Part shown: one piece after another, positions 24,841 through 34,673 of the stretch
Numbering within the stretch: the stretch's first letter is position 1
Layout of the letters: every line of letters starts with the position of its first letter
Source: Streptomyces sp. NRRL F-5123
GTDB lineage: Bacteria > Actinomycetota > Actinomycetes > Streptomycetales > Streptomycetaceae
Reading direction: 5' to 3'
Length of the DNA stretch: 64,000 nt
Assembly: GCF_000721495.1 (NCBI RefSeq)
Contig: NZ_JOHY01000020.1
Location: forward strand, 33,622-97,621
Notes under the pieces: generated by a model
What the model was told of the DNA's origin: nothing
Databases searched by the model: none
The model's input: only the letters and a program-made list of their open reading frames with translations
Translations under genes and position numbers: made by a program

Positions 24841-25530
24841 TCAGGTGGTCGTCCAGCCCGGGAGGGTGGGGAGGAGGGAATCGGCGACGCGGAGGAGGGT
24901 GGTGTCGTCCGGCGGGGAGGCGCCGTCGGTGCGCCAGAGGGTGAGTTCGAAGGATTTGCCGGAGCCCGCGGGGTCCATGGACACGGACAGGACGGTCGAC
25001 GGGGCGCCGGGCGCGGATCCGCCGGAGCCGGAGCCGAGGCTGATCCTGATCGCGCGATCCGCGTAGGAGACCGCGGGGTGGCCCAGGACGGTACGCTGCC
25101 GCGCGTCCGCGCCGAAGATCTTCACCACCTGGGCCATCGGGAGGTTGTGGTACGTGGCGGCCAGGTTCACGGTCCAGGTCGGGAACGAGACCTGGGCGTA
25201 GGGGCCGGACAGGCCCTTGTCGTCGGTCGGCGGCGTGCTCCCGCTGGTCGTCGTGGACTTCGCCTCCTCCCCCGGCGTGCCCAGTAGTTCGGCCAGGTTG
25301 GGGACGTACAGCAGCTCGCACAGCTGCGTCCCGGACAGGTAGGGGGAGCCCTTCGCCGTCGGCTTGTCGTGCGAGCACGTCACGGCCGGGGACGATCTCG
25401 CGCCGTCGTCGGGGTGCGTGTGCCGGAAGATGAGCAGGGCGGCGCCGAGCCCCCCGATGAGCACCACCGCCGTGATGGCCTGACCCCAAGCGCCCGCGCC
25501 TTTCGGCCGAGCCTGATTCTCCCCGGACAT
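24841..25530 (-). CDS. DUF6215-like membrane-anchored protein
   Basis: A 229-aa protein with one N-terminal membrane helix (WGQAITAVVLIGGLGAALLIF, about residues 15-35) and an extracytoplasmic domain. The domain contains two Cys (VTCSHDK, TQLCELL) that may form a disulfide, and SYADRAIRISLGSGSGG. Family label is from memory and tentative; function unknown. Divergent from the APH-like gene, convergent with the pentapeptide gene (18 bases apart). Confidence 0.7.
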   Translation of the reverse strand: MSGENQARPKGAGAWGQAITAVVLIGGLGAALLIFRHTHPDDGARSSPAVTCSHDKPTAKGSPYLSGTQLCELLYVPNLAELLGTPGEEAKSTTTSGSTPPTDDKGLSGPYAQVSFPTWTVNLAATYHNLPMAQVVKIFGADARQRTVLGHPAVSYADRAIRISLGSGSGGSAPGAPSTVLSVSMDPAGSGKSFELTLWRTDGASPPDDTTLLRVADSLLPTLPGWTTT

Positions 25531-25667
25531 GTCCCCCGCCTGCGACAATTCTTGATATGCGGCGGAGGGACACTAACCTTTGCCCGCCGGGCGCACAAGC
25601 GTTCCCCTGCGAGGAGTTTTGGGCCCCGATCGGGCGGCGGCGCAAGGGAGTTGGCAGACTCCCCCGC

Positions 25668-26324
25668 ATGGACCTGATCGCGAAGGGCCGCGAGGCGGAC
25701 GTGTACGCCGTGGGCGAGGGGTGGGTGCTGCGCCGCTTCCGGGACGGGGGCCGCTCCACCGCGCAGGAGGCGCGCATCCTGCGGTGGCTGACCGCCGCGG
25801 GCTACCCCGTACCCGTCGTGCACGCAACGGACGGGGCCGACCTCGTCATGGAGCGGCTGCACGGCCCCACCATGGCCGAGGCGCTGCGCGAGCACCCGTG
25901 GCGGGCGGCGGAGTACGGGGCGGTACTCGGGGGGCTGCACCGCGAGCTGCACGAGCTGCGGGCGCCGGAGTGGCTGCCGCCTCTCGGGGAGGACGGCGCC
26001 GGTGACGCCCGGGTGCTGCACCTCGACCTGCATCCGGAGAACGTGCTCCTCACCGCGGACGGCCCGCGCGTCATCGACTGGTCCAACGCGCGGGCCGGGG
26101 GGCCCGAGGTCGACGTCGCCATGACGTCGGTGATCCTGCGCTGCCTCGAACTGCCCCTGGCCACACGGCTGGTGCTGCGCACCCTGCTGCGGTCGGCGAA
26201 CCGCACCGCAGGTGCCGACGTGCGCGCCGGCCTGCCCGCCGCGACCCGCCTCCGCCTCGCCGACCCGACCCTCAGCCCCGCCGAGATCCGCCTCGTGGAG
26301 GACCTGCAACGCCGCTACGGCTGA
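25668..26324 (+). CDS. Phosphotransferase (APH/choline kinase-like)
   Basis: A 218-aa compact kinase. N-lobe: GREADVYAVGEGWVLRRFRDGG. The catalytic loop HLDLHPENVLL gives HxDxxxxN and VIDWSNARAGGPEVDVAMT supplies the metal-binding Asp. Likely a small-molecule kinase (sugar, choline or fructosamine-like); substrate unknown. Its last 10 bases overlap the convergent downstream gene. Confidence 0.85.
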   Translation: MDLIAKGREADVYAVGEGWVLRRFRDGGRSTAQEARILRWLTAAGYPVPVVHATDGADLVMERLHGPTMAEALREHPWRAAEYGAVLGGLHRELHELRAPEWLPPLGEDGAGDARVLHLDLHPENVLLTADGPRVIDWSNARAGGPEVDVAMTSVILRCLELPLATRLVLRTLLRSANRTAGADVRAGLPAATRLRLADPTLSPAEIRLVEDLQRRYG

Positions 26325-27376
26325 GCGCCCTCCTCGTCGTACGCGTCCGAGTCCGCGTCCTCGTCCGAACCCGTGTCCTCGTCCGCGTCCTCCTCGCCGT
26401 CCTCCGCCGCGTACGGGTGGACGAAGCGGTCGTCGGAGAGCGGGGTGAACCAGTCGGCCACGGGGGACGGGGCCGTGGTCGCGTCCAGGCCCGCGGCGAA
26501 GTCGCCGAAGGCGGTGCGGACTTCGGCGTCCAGCAGGCCGTAGAGGTCGGCGGTCGCCTCGGCCCGGTCCAGCAGCAGACGCATGAGCAGGCGCTCGGCC
26601 GGGCAGGCCGGGGGCGCGGGCAGCGGCTGGGCGAGGCGGCCGGTCATGGTCACCGCGGTCGTGACCAGGCGGCGGACGAAGAGCACGTCGTAATGGCCGG
26701 TGTACTCCGCCGGGAGGTCGTCCAGGACGAGGAAGGGATCGCCGCGTCCGGCGCACCCCGGGCCCGTGGGTTCCAGCCGCCCCAGGTCTGCGAACAGCTC
26801 GTCGACGAGCAGGTGGACGCCGTAGACAAGGGCGCCCGCGGCGATCTCCGCGGCGCTGCCCGCAGTGTGCGGGAAGGCCCGCAGCTGGGGGGCCATCGCG
26901 CGCAGCCTGCGCCGCATCGCGTCGGCCTCCGCACCCGCGCTCCCCGGCGCGTCCGGCCCGCCCGCCGGGTGCGCACGGGCCGCGTGCCGGCGGGCCCGCT
27001 CGGCAAGGTCGGACGGCGGAGCGTCCGGGCCGTCCGCGGCGTCCAGGCTCTCCTGGGCGATGCCGTCGTGCAGCTGCACCTCGCACCGGGTGACCACCCA
27101 GTGCGCGAGCAGCCCGCTGCGGACGAGCACCTCCGTCACGACGGCGTGCACCGCGTCCTCCGCGGGCTCCAGCCCGGGGGCGTCCACGACGACCTTGAGC
27201 AGCGCGCCGCGCGGGTGCCCGGCGATCACCCGGCCGAGGAGGGTGACGCCGGGGCCGTCGGGCCCCAGCGCCTCGAAGTGCCGCTCCAGCAGGCTGACCG
27301 CGCCCTCGCACTGCAGCGCGTCCAGCGCGGGCGCACCCGCGGGGATCTCCGCGTCGACCGTCACCGCGTACGTCAT
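26315..27376 (-). CDS. Hypothetical actinobacterial protein with acidic tail
   Basis: A 353-aa cytoplasmic protein not assigned to a known family. Residues 1-120 are alpha/beta-like (TYAVTVDAEIPAGAPALDAL; ARGVIAGHP-like loop). The centre is helical with FPHTAGSAAEIAAGALVYGVHLLVDELFADL. The last ~35 residues are almost all Asp/Glu (DGEEDADEDTGSDEDADSDA). ATG chosen at MTYAVTV; upstream frame is intergenic. Overlaps the convergent kinase by 10 bases. Confidence 0.75.
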   Translation of the reverse strand: MTYAVTVDAEIPAGAPALDALQCEGAVSLLERHFEALGPDGPGVTLLGRVIAGHPRGALLKVVVDAPGLEPAEDAVHAVVTEVLVRSGLLAHWVVTRCEVQLHDGIAQESLDAADGPDAPPSDLAERARRHAARAHPAGGPDAPGSAGAEADAMRRRLRAMAPQLRAFPHTAGSAAEIAAGALVYGVHLLVDELFADLGRLEPTGPGCAGRGDPFLVLDDLPAEYTGHYDVLFVRRLVTTAVTMTGRLAQPLPAPPACPAERLLMRLLLDRAEATADLYGLLDAEVRTAFGDFAAGLDATTAPSPVADWFTPLSDDRFVHPYAAEDGEEDADEDTGSDEDADSDAYDEEGAQP

Positions 27377-27673
27377 GAGGCCGCATCGTTCCTTACGGGC
27401 CCACCCCGGGGGACCGGAACGTCTCAACTGGTGGACGCCCACCGGCGACTCTGGTAAAGCGGCGCACCCGCACCCCGCGGGCACGCCACCGCACGCTCGC
27501 GGGCACACCACCGCACCCCGCCCGGGCACACCCGCCCCACCGGTCCCCGCAGGGAACACGCACGTCACAGCCACCTCGGGCGGCCCGGCCGGCGCCAAGA
27601 ACGGTGCTGGTTTCAACCGGGGGTTCACCCTCGGGCGGCGCGGAGTTCACCGGGGAAGGACACCTTCGGGGGC

Positions 27674-29350
27674 ATGACTTCACGATCCCTCCTCGCGCGC
27701 AGGCGTACGCGCGTCGCGATGGCGATAGGCGTGGCCGTCGCCGTCGCGGGCGCGGGCACCGCGGCCGCGCAGAGCGCCGGACGGCTCTCCCCGTCGCACG
27801 ACTTCCGCGCGAGCGCGGACGCGTACTCCACGCACGGCGGCACCGTCTCCGGCGACGTCCTGCGCAACGACTCCGGCGCGACCGCGGTCGTCCGGCACAC
27901 CGCCCCCGCGCACGGCGCGCTCACGATCGGCGCGGACGGCAGCTTCAGCTACGAGCCTCAGGCCGGCTTCCACGGCACAGACACCTTCACCTACACCACG
28001 ACCGACGCGGTGGAGCTGTTCGGGGACACCACGGCGAAGGGCACCCCCCTGGCGCCGCTCGCGCAGGTCAAGGGGCCGAACGGCACCACCACGCGGCTGT
28101 CCGGCGAGGGCTACGGCTCGTCGCTGACGCCCGTCCCGCACAAGAAGGGCTACTTCTACGGTCTGACGGACCGCGGCCCGAACGCGGATGCCCCCGACGG
28201 CAACAAGTCCGAGATGCTGCTGGACTTCACCCCGCAGATCGGCGAGTTCAAGCTCGTGGACGGCAAGGCGGAGCTGGTCGCGCAGGTCACGCTGAAGGGC
28301 CCGAAGAGCCTGGGCGGCGTCAAGTACAGCGGTCTGCCGCCGCACGACACCACCGAGGTCATCGACGACGTCGACAAGACCAACGCCAACGGTGGCACCC
28401 CCGTGCCCGTGGCGCGCGACGCGTACGGCTACGACTCCGAGGGCCTGGTCGCGCTGCCCGACGGCAGCTTCTGGGTGTCGGACGAGTACGGCCCGTACAT
28501 CACGCACTTCGACGCCGACGGCTACGAGCTGGGCCGCCTGACGCCGTACCGCGACAGCGTGGACAACGCCGAGCACAAGATCCTCGGCTACCTGCCCGCC
28601 GAGCTGGCCCACCGCGCCACCAACAAGGGCATGGAGGGCCTGACCGTCAGCCCCGACGGCCGCACCCTCGTCGGCATCATGCAGTCCGCGCTGCAGCAGC
28701 CCGACCTGGGCAGCACGAAGGCCAAGAACGTCGCGCCGACCCGTATCGTCACGGTCGACCTGCGCACCTTCGCCACCAGGCAGTACCTGTACCTGCTGGA
28801 CGACCCCGACTCCACGGGCGACGCCAACAGCGAGATCACCGCGCTGTCCGGCACGAAGTTCCTGGTCGACGAGCGGGACGGCAACTACCAGCCGTTCGCG
28901 AAGAAGACGCTGTACACCGTCGACGTCAACGGCGCCACCGACGTCAGCGGGCTCACCATCGGCGGCAAGTCGCCGGAGGCCTTCGTCGGCAAGGACGGCA
29001 CGAACGACGCGCTCGCCGCGCTGACCGCCGCGGGCGTGAACGTCGCGCAGAAGCAGCAGACGCTGGACGTCGGCGCGCTGGTCAGCCAACTCGACCCGAC
29101 CGGCGGCTTCTTCGCGCACGACAAGGTCGAGGGCGTCGCGACGCCGGACGGCGGCAGGACGCTGTACCTGTCGAACGACGACGACTTCGGCATCGACAGC
29201 ATCGCCGTCGACCCCGACGGTACGTGGACGGTCCACCAGAAGGTCCTGCCGTCGACGGGCGCGGAGGACAGCGGCGAGATCCTCAAGGTCGACACGACCA
29301 GGCTGCCGGCCGTGCTGAAGACCGTCACGGTCACGATCACCGTGCGCTGA
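27674..29350 (+). CDS. Secreted esterase-like activity of phytase family protein
   Basis: A 558-aa exported protein. Signal peptide residues 1-33 (AVAVAGAGTAAAQS). Residues ~45-110 resemble a cadherin/Ig-like tandem domain (VSGDVLRNDSGATAVV, GSFSYEPQAGFHGTDTFTYT). The remainder matches the esterase-like phytase beta-propeller family: YGLTDRGPNADAP, EGLVALPDGSFWVSDEYGPYI, NKGMEGLTVSPDGRTLVGIM, TEITALSGTKFLVDERDGN. Members hydrolyse phosphate or carboxyl esters; substrate not established. Often transcribed under phosphate limitation, but no Pho box was identified. Confidence 0.88.
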   Translation: MTSRSLLARRRTRVAMAIGVAVAVAGAGTAAAQSAGRLSPSHDFRASADAYSTHGGTVSGDVLRNDSGATAVVRHTAPAHGALTIGADGSFSYEPQAGFHGTDTFTYTTTDAVELFGDTTAKGTPLAPLAQVKGPNGTTTRLSGEGYGSSLTPVPHKKGYFYGLTDRGPNADAPDGNKSEMLLDFTPQIGEFKLVDGKAELVAQVTLKGPKSLGGVKYSGLPPHDTTEVIDDVDKTNANGGTPVPVARDAYGYDSEGLVALPDGSFWVSDEYGPYITHFDADGYELGRLTPYRDSVDNAEHKILGYLPAELAHRATNKGMEGLTVSPDGRTLVGIMQSALQQPDLGSTKAKNVAPTRIVTVDLRTFATRQYLYLLDDPDSTGDANSEITALSGTKFLVDERDGNYQPFAKKTLYTVDVNGATDVSGLTIGGKSPEAFVGKDGTNDALAALTAAGVNVAQKQQTLDVGALVSQLDPTGGFFAHDKVEGVATPDGGRTLYLSNDDDFGIDSIAVDPDGTWTVHQKVLPSTGAEDSGEILKVDTTRLPAVLKTVTVTITVR

Positions 29351-29360
29351 GGACGGCGTG

Positions 29361-29396
29361 ACGAGGGCCCGGCCGTCGTGACGGCCGGGCCCTCGT
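29361..29396. terminator. Strong bidirectional terminator
   Basis: A perfect 16-bp stem (ACGAGGGCCCGGCCGT and its complement) with a CGTG loop, between the stops of two convergent genes. Confidence 0.9.
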
Positions 29397-29409
29397 GGTT
29401 GTCAGAGCC

Positions 29410-31635
29410 TTACTTGGCGAAGTACAGGTACCGCCACGAGGTGTAGGTCGTCGAGTTCACGTTGTCGCCGGACAGCGTGTCGATGTACGCCGACCTGACG
29501 CGCGCCTTGATACCGGACTGGCCCGGTGCGCCGAGGTCGACGGTCACCTTCCCGGACTTGCTGAGCAGGAAGTACTCCGACTCGGGGTACCACTTTCCGG
29601 CGTAGTAGACCTGCAGGTCCACGCGCGCGGCGCGTCCGGGGTAGTACGTCATGGACGTCGTGACGTACGGAGCCGTGGACTTGTGGAACCAGTAGTACGT
29701 CGTCGAGCCGATCTTGCCCGTCCTGTACTGGTGGGAGATGGCGGTCGAGAGCGAGACCCGGGTGTACACCTTCGCCTCCACCGCGTGGGGAGAGGTGAGC
29801 GCGTCTCCCCGGTAGACGACGGTGAAGGTCGTGTCCCGCACCAGCTGGAGGGACGCGGACAGGTCGCCGTGGGAGTTGACCGTGCCCGTCTTCAGGAGCT
29901 TCTTGCCCAGGTCCGAGCCGTAGGGGTCGTCCCAGATCTCGACCACGCGGTTCCTGTACGTCGCACCGAGGTGCGCGGTGAAGGTGACCGTGGAGTGGTA
30001 GTTGTACGTCTTGCCGGTGTTGCTCAGGGTCAGCGTCGTCGCGTTGCGGGGCACCAGGACGCTGCGGGACGCGCTGACCGCCACGTGCCCTGCGTCGCCC
30101 AGGAAGGTGACCTTGTACGTGACCGTGCCGCCGACCGGCGGGACGTCGGTGAAGGCGTACGACCCGTCCGCCTTGAGGGTGGCGGCGACCAGCCCCCTGC
30201 CGTTGGGGCTCGCCAGGTCGGTACGGACGACCTGGAGCTTGGTGCCGGCGGCCACCGGTACGGTCGTGGACAGCTTGCCCGTCACCGTGAGGGTCTTGGC
30301 GCGGGTGGCGGTCGCCGGGGCGCTCACCGTCAGGGTCGGGACGTTCTTCGTCGGGTCGGTGAGCGGCTTGAGGGTGTAGCTGCTGCCGCTTCCCACGAGC
30401 GCGAAGACACGTGAGGAGTCCGGGGCCCACGCCAGGTCGCCGACCGCCCCGCCGACCGCGAACGTGCGGAGCGGCTTGGCGGCGTTCGGCCGGTAGACCG
30501 CCACGTTGGTTCCCGTCGCCTGGGCGACCAGCCCGTCGGCGGCGACGTCGGCGAGCTGGCCCCCGGGGTAGACGCTGCCGGCGGTGAACTTCCCGTTCGC
30601 GTAGTTGTCCAGCTGCGAGCCGTTGACCAGCACCTGCGAGGAGCCGGGCACCAGGTCGATGTCGGAGATGCCGGAGTTCAGCGTGTAGTCGCCCGCGTAC
30701 CAGGCAGTGCGCTGCGGGGTGCCGCTGGAGACGTCCACGACGGCCATCGAGTCCGTGGAGATACCGGTCTGGCCGATGACGAGGACGCCCGGGACCGACG
30801 GGTTGGTGTCGAGGATCCCCGGACCCCAGATCCCCGAGAACTGCCCGAGCGTCACCGGGTCCACCGGGGTCGGAGTCGTCGTCGGGTCGGGGGTCGGAGT
30901 CGCCGTCGGCTCCGGCGTGGAGCTCTCGGACGGCTCGGGTGTAGCCGTGCCGGTCGACTCGGGCGTCGTCGTGTCGGACGGCTCCGGAGTCGCGGACTGC
31001 GTCGGGTCCGCGGTCGGGGAGACGCTCGGGTCGGGCGTCGGCGGCTCAGTCGGTTCCGCGGTCGTCGTGTCGGACGGCTCCGGAGTCGCGGACTGCGTCG
31101 GGTCCGCGGTCGGGTCGGCCGTCGGAGGCTCCGTCGTGTCCGCGGAGAGCGACCGGGCCGACGAAGGGGCGGCCGTCACGGACGGGTCGACCGACCCCAG
31201 GTTGCCGCTCCACTGGTCGCCGTACGTGAACCAGACCTTGCCCGCGGCGAACGCCACGTAGCGCGGGCCCTTGTTGGTGGCGACGGAGTAGCGGGTCTTG
31301 ACGTCGAGGGTGGCCGCGTCGAGGGCCACGATCTGGTGGGCACCCTCGGAAGCCGCGTAGAGGACGGACCCGTCGTCGGACACCGTCAGGTCGGAGACCC
31401 CGCTGATGCCGCTCACCGAGTCGACCAGATTGCCGTTGTAGTCGGTGGCCACGATCTTCCCCGACGAGCGGTCGCCGACGAAGACCTTGTGCAGTGCACC
31501 GTCGACGGCGATGCCACCGGGTGAGGTGACAACTGCCGACGCCGCGGTAGCGGAACCCGCTACCGCGATGCTCAGCGCCGCCGAGCTGAATGTGACCGCG
31601 AGCGCTGTCGCGGTAGAAATGCTGCGCCTACGCAC
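29410..31635 (-). CDS. Secreted beta-propeller / Ig-like repeat protein
   Basis: A 741-aa exported protein. GTG start after GGGGGGAAA; signal peptide about residues 1-32 (SIAVAGSATAASA). Residues 33-160 form propeller-like blades (GGIAVDGALHKVFVGDRSSG, YAASEGAHQIVALDAATL). Residues ~165-255 are a Thr/Pro/Glu-rich linker built from repeats of ATPEPSDTTT and DPTADPTQS. More blades follow, then Ig-like or bacterial-surface domains (TYKVTFLGDAGHVAVSASRS) and a Tyr-rich C-terminus. No anchor motif, so it is released or held non-covalently. Function unknown; adhesion is one possibility. Confidence 0.8.
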   Translation of the reverse strand: MRRRSISTATALAVTFSSAALSIAVAGSATAASAVVTSPGGIAVDGALHKVFVGDRSSGKIVATDYNGNLVDSVSGISGVSDLTVSDDGSVLYAASEGAHQIVALDAATLDVKTRYSVATNKGPRYVAFAAGKVWFTYGDQWSGNLGSVDPSVTAAPSSARSLSADTTEPPTADPTADPTQSATPEPSDTTTAEPTEPPTPDPSVSPTADPTQSATPEPSDTTTPESTGTATPEPSESSTPEPTATPTPDPTTTPTPVDPVTLGQFSGIWGPGILDTNPSVPGVLVIGQTGISTDSMAVVDVSSGTPQRTAWYAGDYTLNSGISDIDLVPGSSQVLVNGSQLDNYANGKFTAGSVYPGGQLADVAADGLVAQATGTNVAVYRPNAAKPLRTFAVGGAVGDLAWAPDSSRVFALVGSGSSYTLKPLTDPTKNVPTLTVSAPATATRAKTLTVTGKLSTTVPVAAGTKLQVVRTDLASPNGRGLVAATLKADGSYAFTDVPPVGGTVTYKVTFLGDAGHVAVSASRSVLVPRNATTLTLSNTGKTYNYHSTVTFTAHLGATYRNRVVEIWDDPYGSDLGKKLLKTGTVNSHGDLSASLQLVRDTTFTVVYRGDALTSPHAVEAKVYTRVSLSTAISHQYRTGKIGSTTYYWFHKSTAPYVTTSMTYYPGRAARVDLQVYYAGKWYPESEYFLLSKSGKVTVDLGAPGQSGIKARVRSAYIDTLSGDNVNSTTYTSWRYLYFAK

Positions 31636-31840
31636 AGTGATTTCCCCCCACAGGAAAATCCGGTGAACCCGCCGGAGTCGAGAGCGCCGCTCAACCCTCG
31701 CGCCATCCTCGGGGAAACCGGGCAGATGTGCGATGTGCGGCTGCTGTGCGCAGCATACGACACGGCTACGACCACGCACACCGCGTATCCCCGAAACGCT
31801 GCCGCCGGGCAGGCGGGGGGCTCAGGCCGAGGCCCGGCGG

Positions 31841-31903
31841 GCGGACGGACGGGCGGACGGGCGGACGGGCGGACGGGCGGACGGGCGGACGGGCGGACGG
31901 GCG
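31841..31903. repeat. Octanucleotide tandem repeat (GGGCGGAC)n
   Basis: Six perfect GGGCGGAC copies at 31851-31898 plus partial copies on both sides, ending four bases before the stop of the DUF6928 gene. It is a microsatellite likely to vary in copy number between isolates. Confidence 0.9.
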
Positions 31904-31906
31904 ACG

Positions 31907-32710
31907 CTACTCGCCGGAGACGGCCTGGACTCCGCCGCCCGCGAACGGCGGGGCGACCTCGGCGAGCGAGCCGTCCGGCTGGAGGCCGTAGAAGCGCGGC
32001 GGGGGCATCGACTCGACCAGCCGCCGGATCTCCGCCGCCCGCTCCTCCGGCGTCGGGCCCGCCGGGTCGCGCAAAGCGAAGCCGCGCAGCGGCACCGCCC
32101 GCGGGTCGACGTCCGCGGGGGCAGGGCAGCCCTCCACGGTGAAGCCGAAGAGGGCGCGCAGCGCGTCCTCGCCGAGCTGCAGCGGGTGGAAGGGGAGCGA
32201 GTAGGCCTCCTCCTCCCCGTCCTCGTCGGGCCACGGCACGACGTCCGCGGGGCGGTCACCGGCCCAGTAGGGGCGCTCGAAGGGCAGCGGCTCGCCGATG
32301 TCCTCGGTGATCCCGTCCTCCGGGGAGACGCTCAGGGAGCGCACCAGCACGCCGTCCTCCCACACCGCGAAGGCCAGCCAGTCGACGGCGCTGTGCATGG
32401 CGTGCAGCACCAGCCGCCGCCCGCGGCTCGCCTCGACGAGCCGGGCGGGCAGCTGGGAGGGGAAGTCCAGCATCACGCCCTTGTCGCACACCAGGTCCAG
32501 CCCGGGCCAACTCCCGGCGAAGGCCGTTCCGTTGGCGGGATAGGTGTCTTCGAGGGTGCCGTCCGCGGCGGGGGTGACCTCCCAGCCCGGGTAGAGCCGC
32601 CGCATCAGGGCGTGCGTCCGCTCCCGGTCCGGCTCCCCCGTCGCGACCTGCCGCAGCGCGTCCGGTACGGCCCCGTCGGCGTACCCGAGCAGTCCGGTCT
32701 TGGCTCCCAC
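31907..32710 (-). CDS. DUF6928 family protein
   Basis: A 267-aa cytoplasmic protein starting MGAKTGLLGYADGAVPDALR, the characteristic opening of an actinobacterial family I recall as DUF6928. Contains LDLVCDKGVMLDFPSQLP, DWLAFAVWEDGVLVRSLSVS and FERPYWAGDRPADVVPWPD. Function unknown. The octanucleotide repeat abuts the stop. Confidence 0.82.
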   Translation of the reverse strand: MGAKTGLLGYADGAVPDALRQVATGEPDRERTHALMRRLYPGWEVTPAADGTLEDTYPANGTAFAGSWPGLDLVCDKGVMLDFPSQLPARLVEASRGRRLVLHAMHSAVDWLAFAVWEDGVLVRSLSVSPEDGITEDIGEPLPFERPYWAGDRPADVVPWPDEDGEEEAYSLPFHPLQLGEDALRALFGFTVEGCPAPADVDPRAVPLRGFALRDPAGPTPEERAAEIRRLVESMPPPRFYGLQPDGSLAEVAPPFAGGGVQAVSGE

Positions 32711-32839
32711 GGTTGTCTCCCCCTGTGCTCGTGCGGTGCGCTGGATGTGATCGTCGTGCGTGATCGTCTTCGGGCCCGCACCGTATCCGGCCGCACTGTC
32801 AGTGCCCGAATCCGCCGGTGGGGAGGGGTGGTCGGAGCG

Positions 32840-34429
32840 TCACGGGCCGCCCAGGGCGGCTTCCTCGCGGTCGAGGTCGAGTTGGAGTCGGCGCCGGGTG
32901 GTGTCGCTGATGCGGTGGCCGTCGTAGAGGCGGAGCAATTCTTCGCGTTGGACGATGATGGCCTCCTGGCGGAGCAGGCGGTAGGCCTCGTCGGCAGTGT
33001 TTACGTTCCCGTTCCCGTTCCGGTCACCCTTACCGTCACCGTCGGCCCCGGCGGCACGGTCCAGGCGGTCGGCGAAGGCGCGCCGGACGCGGTCGAGGGC
33101 GGTCGCGGGCGCGGCCTCCAGCCCGGCGAGCGTGTCGACGTGGGCGAGGGCGGCGCGGCTGAGCGCGTCCCGCGCGGCGGCCTCCTCGCGGGCGGTGTGC
33201 TCGGGCTCCAGGGCGAGGCCGGAGCGGCCCACCACCCCGGCGAGCGTCAGCCCCTGCACGACGAGGGTGAGAACGACGACGGCCGTGGTGAGCACCAGGA
33301 CCAGTGGCCGCCCGGCGAGCGGCGTCCCGTCGTCGGCGGTCAGCGGGATGGACAGCGCGGCGGCGAGCGGCATCACCCCGCGCGTCCCGGCCCACGTCAC
33401 GACCCCCGCGGCCCGCCACGGCAGCCGCCCCGCCGCCCCGGCCGGCTGCACCCCGCGCGTCAACGGCAGCGTCCACAGCACCCGTACGGCCAGCAGCACC
33501 GCGGCGAGCCCGAGCGCCTGCACCGGCCACCACCGGCTGCCCGCGGGCAACTCCTCGACCAGCGCAGGCAGTTCCAGCCCGATGACGCCGAAGACGACGC
33601 TCTCCAGCAGAAAAACCACCACGGCGTAGACCGCCTGCACCTGCAGCCGTACGTGCGCGTCGCCCAGTTTGTGCCCGGAGCGCCCCAGCAGCACCCCGGC
33701 GACGACGACCGCGGTCACCCCGGACGTATGGGCCGACTCACCGAGCACGTAGGCGGCGTACGGGGTGACGAGCGCGATGACCGTCTCCAGGACGGGGTCG
33801 GTGGTACGCCGCCGGATCAGCCGCACCGCCCCCGCGACGGCCCCGCCGACCGCGGCCCCGCCACCGCCCAGCAGCAGGAACTCGCCACCCGCGGCGGGCA
33901 CGCCCACCGCCGCCCCGCCCGCGGCCACCGCCACGCCCACCGCGACCTTGAACAGCACCAGCGAGGTCGCATCGTTGAACAGGCTCTCCGCCTGCACCAG
34001 CACCTGCACCCGCCCCGGCAGCGCGAGCCGACGCCCCAGCGCCGTCACCGCGACCGGATCGGTACTGGCCAGCACCGCCCCCAGCACGAACGCCATCTCC
34101 GCCGGGAGCCCCGTCACCGCGACGGCCACGAAGGCGATCGCCGCCGCCGACGCGAAGACCAGCCCCAGCGCGAGCACCGTCACCGGCCGCCACACCGCCT
34201 TGAGGTCCCGCAGCGACAGCTCCTCCGCGGACGCGTACAGCAGCGGCGGCAGCACCACCAGCGCGATCGCCTCCGGGGGGAGATCCAGCGCCGGGACCCC
34301 CGGCACGAGCGCCACCCCGACCCCGGCCAGCACCAGCACGGACGGCGCCGGCAACTGCCACCTGCGCGCGAACGTCGCGACCACGGTGGCCAGAACGACC
34401 AGCAGAAGAACAACCCCTACAGCGTGCAC
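32840..34429 (-). CDS. CPA1 family Na+/H+ antiporter
   Basis: A 529-aa membrane antiporter exchanging Na+ (or K+) for protons. Family marks: PPLLYASAEELSLRDLK, GAVLASTDPVAVTALGRR, the ion site AESLFNDATSLVLFKVAVG, and WAGTRGVMPLAAALSIP. The C-terminal cytoplasmic region (about residues 430-529) carries an unusual acidic/Asn-rich stretch (GDGKGDRNGNGNVN). Its own gene, 244 bases from the divergent methyltransferase. Confidence 0.92.
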   Translation of the reverse strand: MHAVGVVLLLVVLATVVATFARRWQLPAPSVLVLAGVGVALVPGVPALDLPPEAIALVVLPPLLYASAEELSLRDLKAVWRPVTVLALGLVFASAAAIAFVAVAVTGLPAEMAFVLGAVLASTDPVAVTALGRRLALPGRVQVLVQAESLFNDATSLVLFKVAVGVAVAAGGAAVGVPAAGGEFLLLGGGGAAVGGAVAGAVRLIRRRTTDPVLETVIALVTPYAAYVLGESAHTSGVTAVVVAGVLLGRSGHKLGDAHVRLQVQAVYAVVVFLLESVVFGVIGLELPALVEELPAGSRWWPVQALGLAAVLLAVRVLWTLPLTRGVQPAGAAGRLPWRAAGVVTWAGTRGVMPLAAALSIPLTADDGTPLAGRPLVLVLTTAVVVLTLVVQGLTLAGVVGRSGLALEPEHTAREEAAARDALSRAALAHVDTLAGLEAAPATALDRVRRAFADRLDRAAGADGDGKGDRNGNGNVNTADEAYRLLRQEAIIVQREELLRLYDGHRISDTTRRRLQLDLDREEAALGGP

Positions 34430-34554
34430 CTTGCGTACGACCCCACGACGACACCGGGCCGACCGCCGCCCTTACGCGACCACCGCACCCACGCCGACCA
34501 GGCTTCCCGGCACACCAGGGGTCATTTTATCGGAACCTTGACGCCTCCCTCGGG

Positions 34555-34629
34555 GATGAGCTCTGCGCTGACGCGCGGGGGTGAGCTTTGCGCTGCCGCG
34601 CCGGGTGGCCTTTCGCTGCCGCGCCGGGC
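34555..34629. repeat. Three degenerate ~25-bp tandem repeats
   Basis: Units GATGAGCTCTGCGCTGACGC, GGTGAGCTTTGCGCTGCCGC and GTGGCCTTTCGCTGCCGCGC follow each other just upstream of the methyltransferase. Style resembles the 1911-2418 repeats (GGTGAGCGTTGCC), though not clearly homologous. Confidence 0.6.
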
Positions 34630-34673
34630 GAAATCGAGGTGCCCGGCGGACATGGGCTGCCTAGGGTGACGGG

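Noticed and set aside
31733..34669. 978-codon open frame on the plus strand
   Set aside because: Antisense to the DUF6928 and Na+/H+ antiporter genes, both with clear family motifs; composition is Arg/Gly/Pro-rich as in shadow frames.
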